Below the pieces are notes generated by a model that did not search any database, was not told where the DNA came from, and saw only the letters and a list, made by a program, of their open reading frames with translations. Source: a virus. From it: a stretch of 50,770 nucleotides of DNA. The stretch spans positions 1-50,770 of IMG/VR virus record IMGVR_UViG_3300025617_000034; one strand, given 5' to 3'. Shown here piece after piece: positions 50,715-50,770 of this stretch (position 1 is the stretch's first letter; the number at the start of each line of letters is the position of its first letter). Position numbers and translations under genes: made by a program.

Positions 50715-50770
50715 ATGCAAAAAGACATTCTCGCAAGACTCCTAGCAACAGAGAACATTACTGTTGTCCA
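50715..50770 (+). CDS. N-terminal fragment of a protein starting MQKDILARLLATENITVV
   Basis: The ATG at 50715 follows a strong promoter and a ribosome-binding site; 18 codons are visible before the window ends. The start ILARLLATENITV resembles, from memory, the N-terminus of a phage VWA/metallopeptidase-like (CobT-related) protein common in T4-like marine phages. Too little is present to confirm this. Confidence 0.5.
   Translation, partial: MQKDILARLLATENITVV

Noticed and set aside
1-50770. tRNA genes, integrase or transposon
   Set aside because: None was recognised by reading; intergenic gaps are all too short or are explained by promoters and terminators.

Overview
This window is a contiguous piece of a T4-like myovirus genome (tailed phage, exo-T-even or cyano-T4 style). 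All supported genes lie on the + strand. The evidence is the classic T4 late order, gp13-14-15-16-17-18-19-20-67-68-21-22-23, followed by uvsY-uvsW-55-47-46, each recognised from its protein sequence. The late-promoter octamer TATAAATA (or CATAAATA) also stands in front of most late transcription units. A single gp23-type capsid gene without an adjacent gp24, the tail-tube-like gene between gp23 and uvsY, and the style of the tail-fibre proteins resemble marine cyano- and pelagi-type T4 relatives more than coliphage T4. No host-specific metabolic gene is present, so the host cannot be named. No tRNA, CRISPR array, integrase or insertion sequence was seen, and no gene-free stretch exceeds about 125 bases.

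Positions 1-25,023 are a very large tail-fibre and adhesin block. It contains two fibre genes with a shared GELA(I/L)NLAD N-terminal module and three tandem genes with a shared 'MAN-TFPSNP-NGQK' N-terminal module but different C-terminal beta-propellers. A 20-codon relic of that second module follows, then a 1929-residue repetitive long fibre with its short partner, a 1798-residue propeller plus beta-helix giant, and a 949-residue tail protein. Positions 25,067-40,481 are the neck, packaging, tail, head and protease genes. Here gp14 is about four times its usual length because it carries an insertion of roughly 900 residues made of adhesin-like repeats. Positions 40,573-46,722 hold a second tail-tube-family protein and the recombination and late-sigma operon. 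Consensus sigma70-type promoters (TTGACA-N17-TATACT) replace the late promoters there.

Positions 46,724-50,589 form an accessory region: an Api92-like acidic protein, then a tightly coupled trio of a fold-type-II PLP enzyme and two DNA methyltransferase-like proteins. I consider this the best candidate for an undescribed DNA-modification system. The window ends with tandem CATATAAC repeats, a hairpin overlapping a strong promoter, and the first 18 codons of a further gene.

As a whole, gp55 (made from the sigma70-driven operon) would turn on the TATAAATA promoters. gp16/17 package DNA through the gp20 portal into a gp23 shell built on gp22/67/68 and matured by gp21. gp13/14/15 close the head and join the gp18/19 tail. 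The fibre block provides host recognition. UvsY/UvsW/gp46/gp47 serve recombination-dependent replication.
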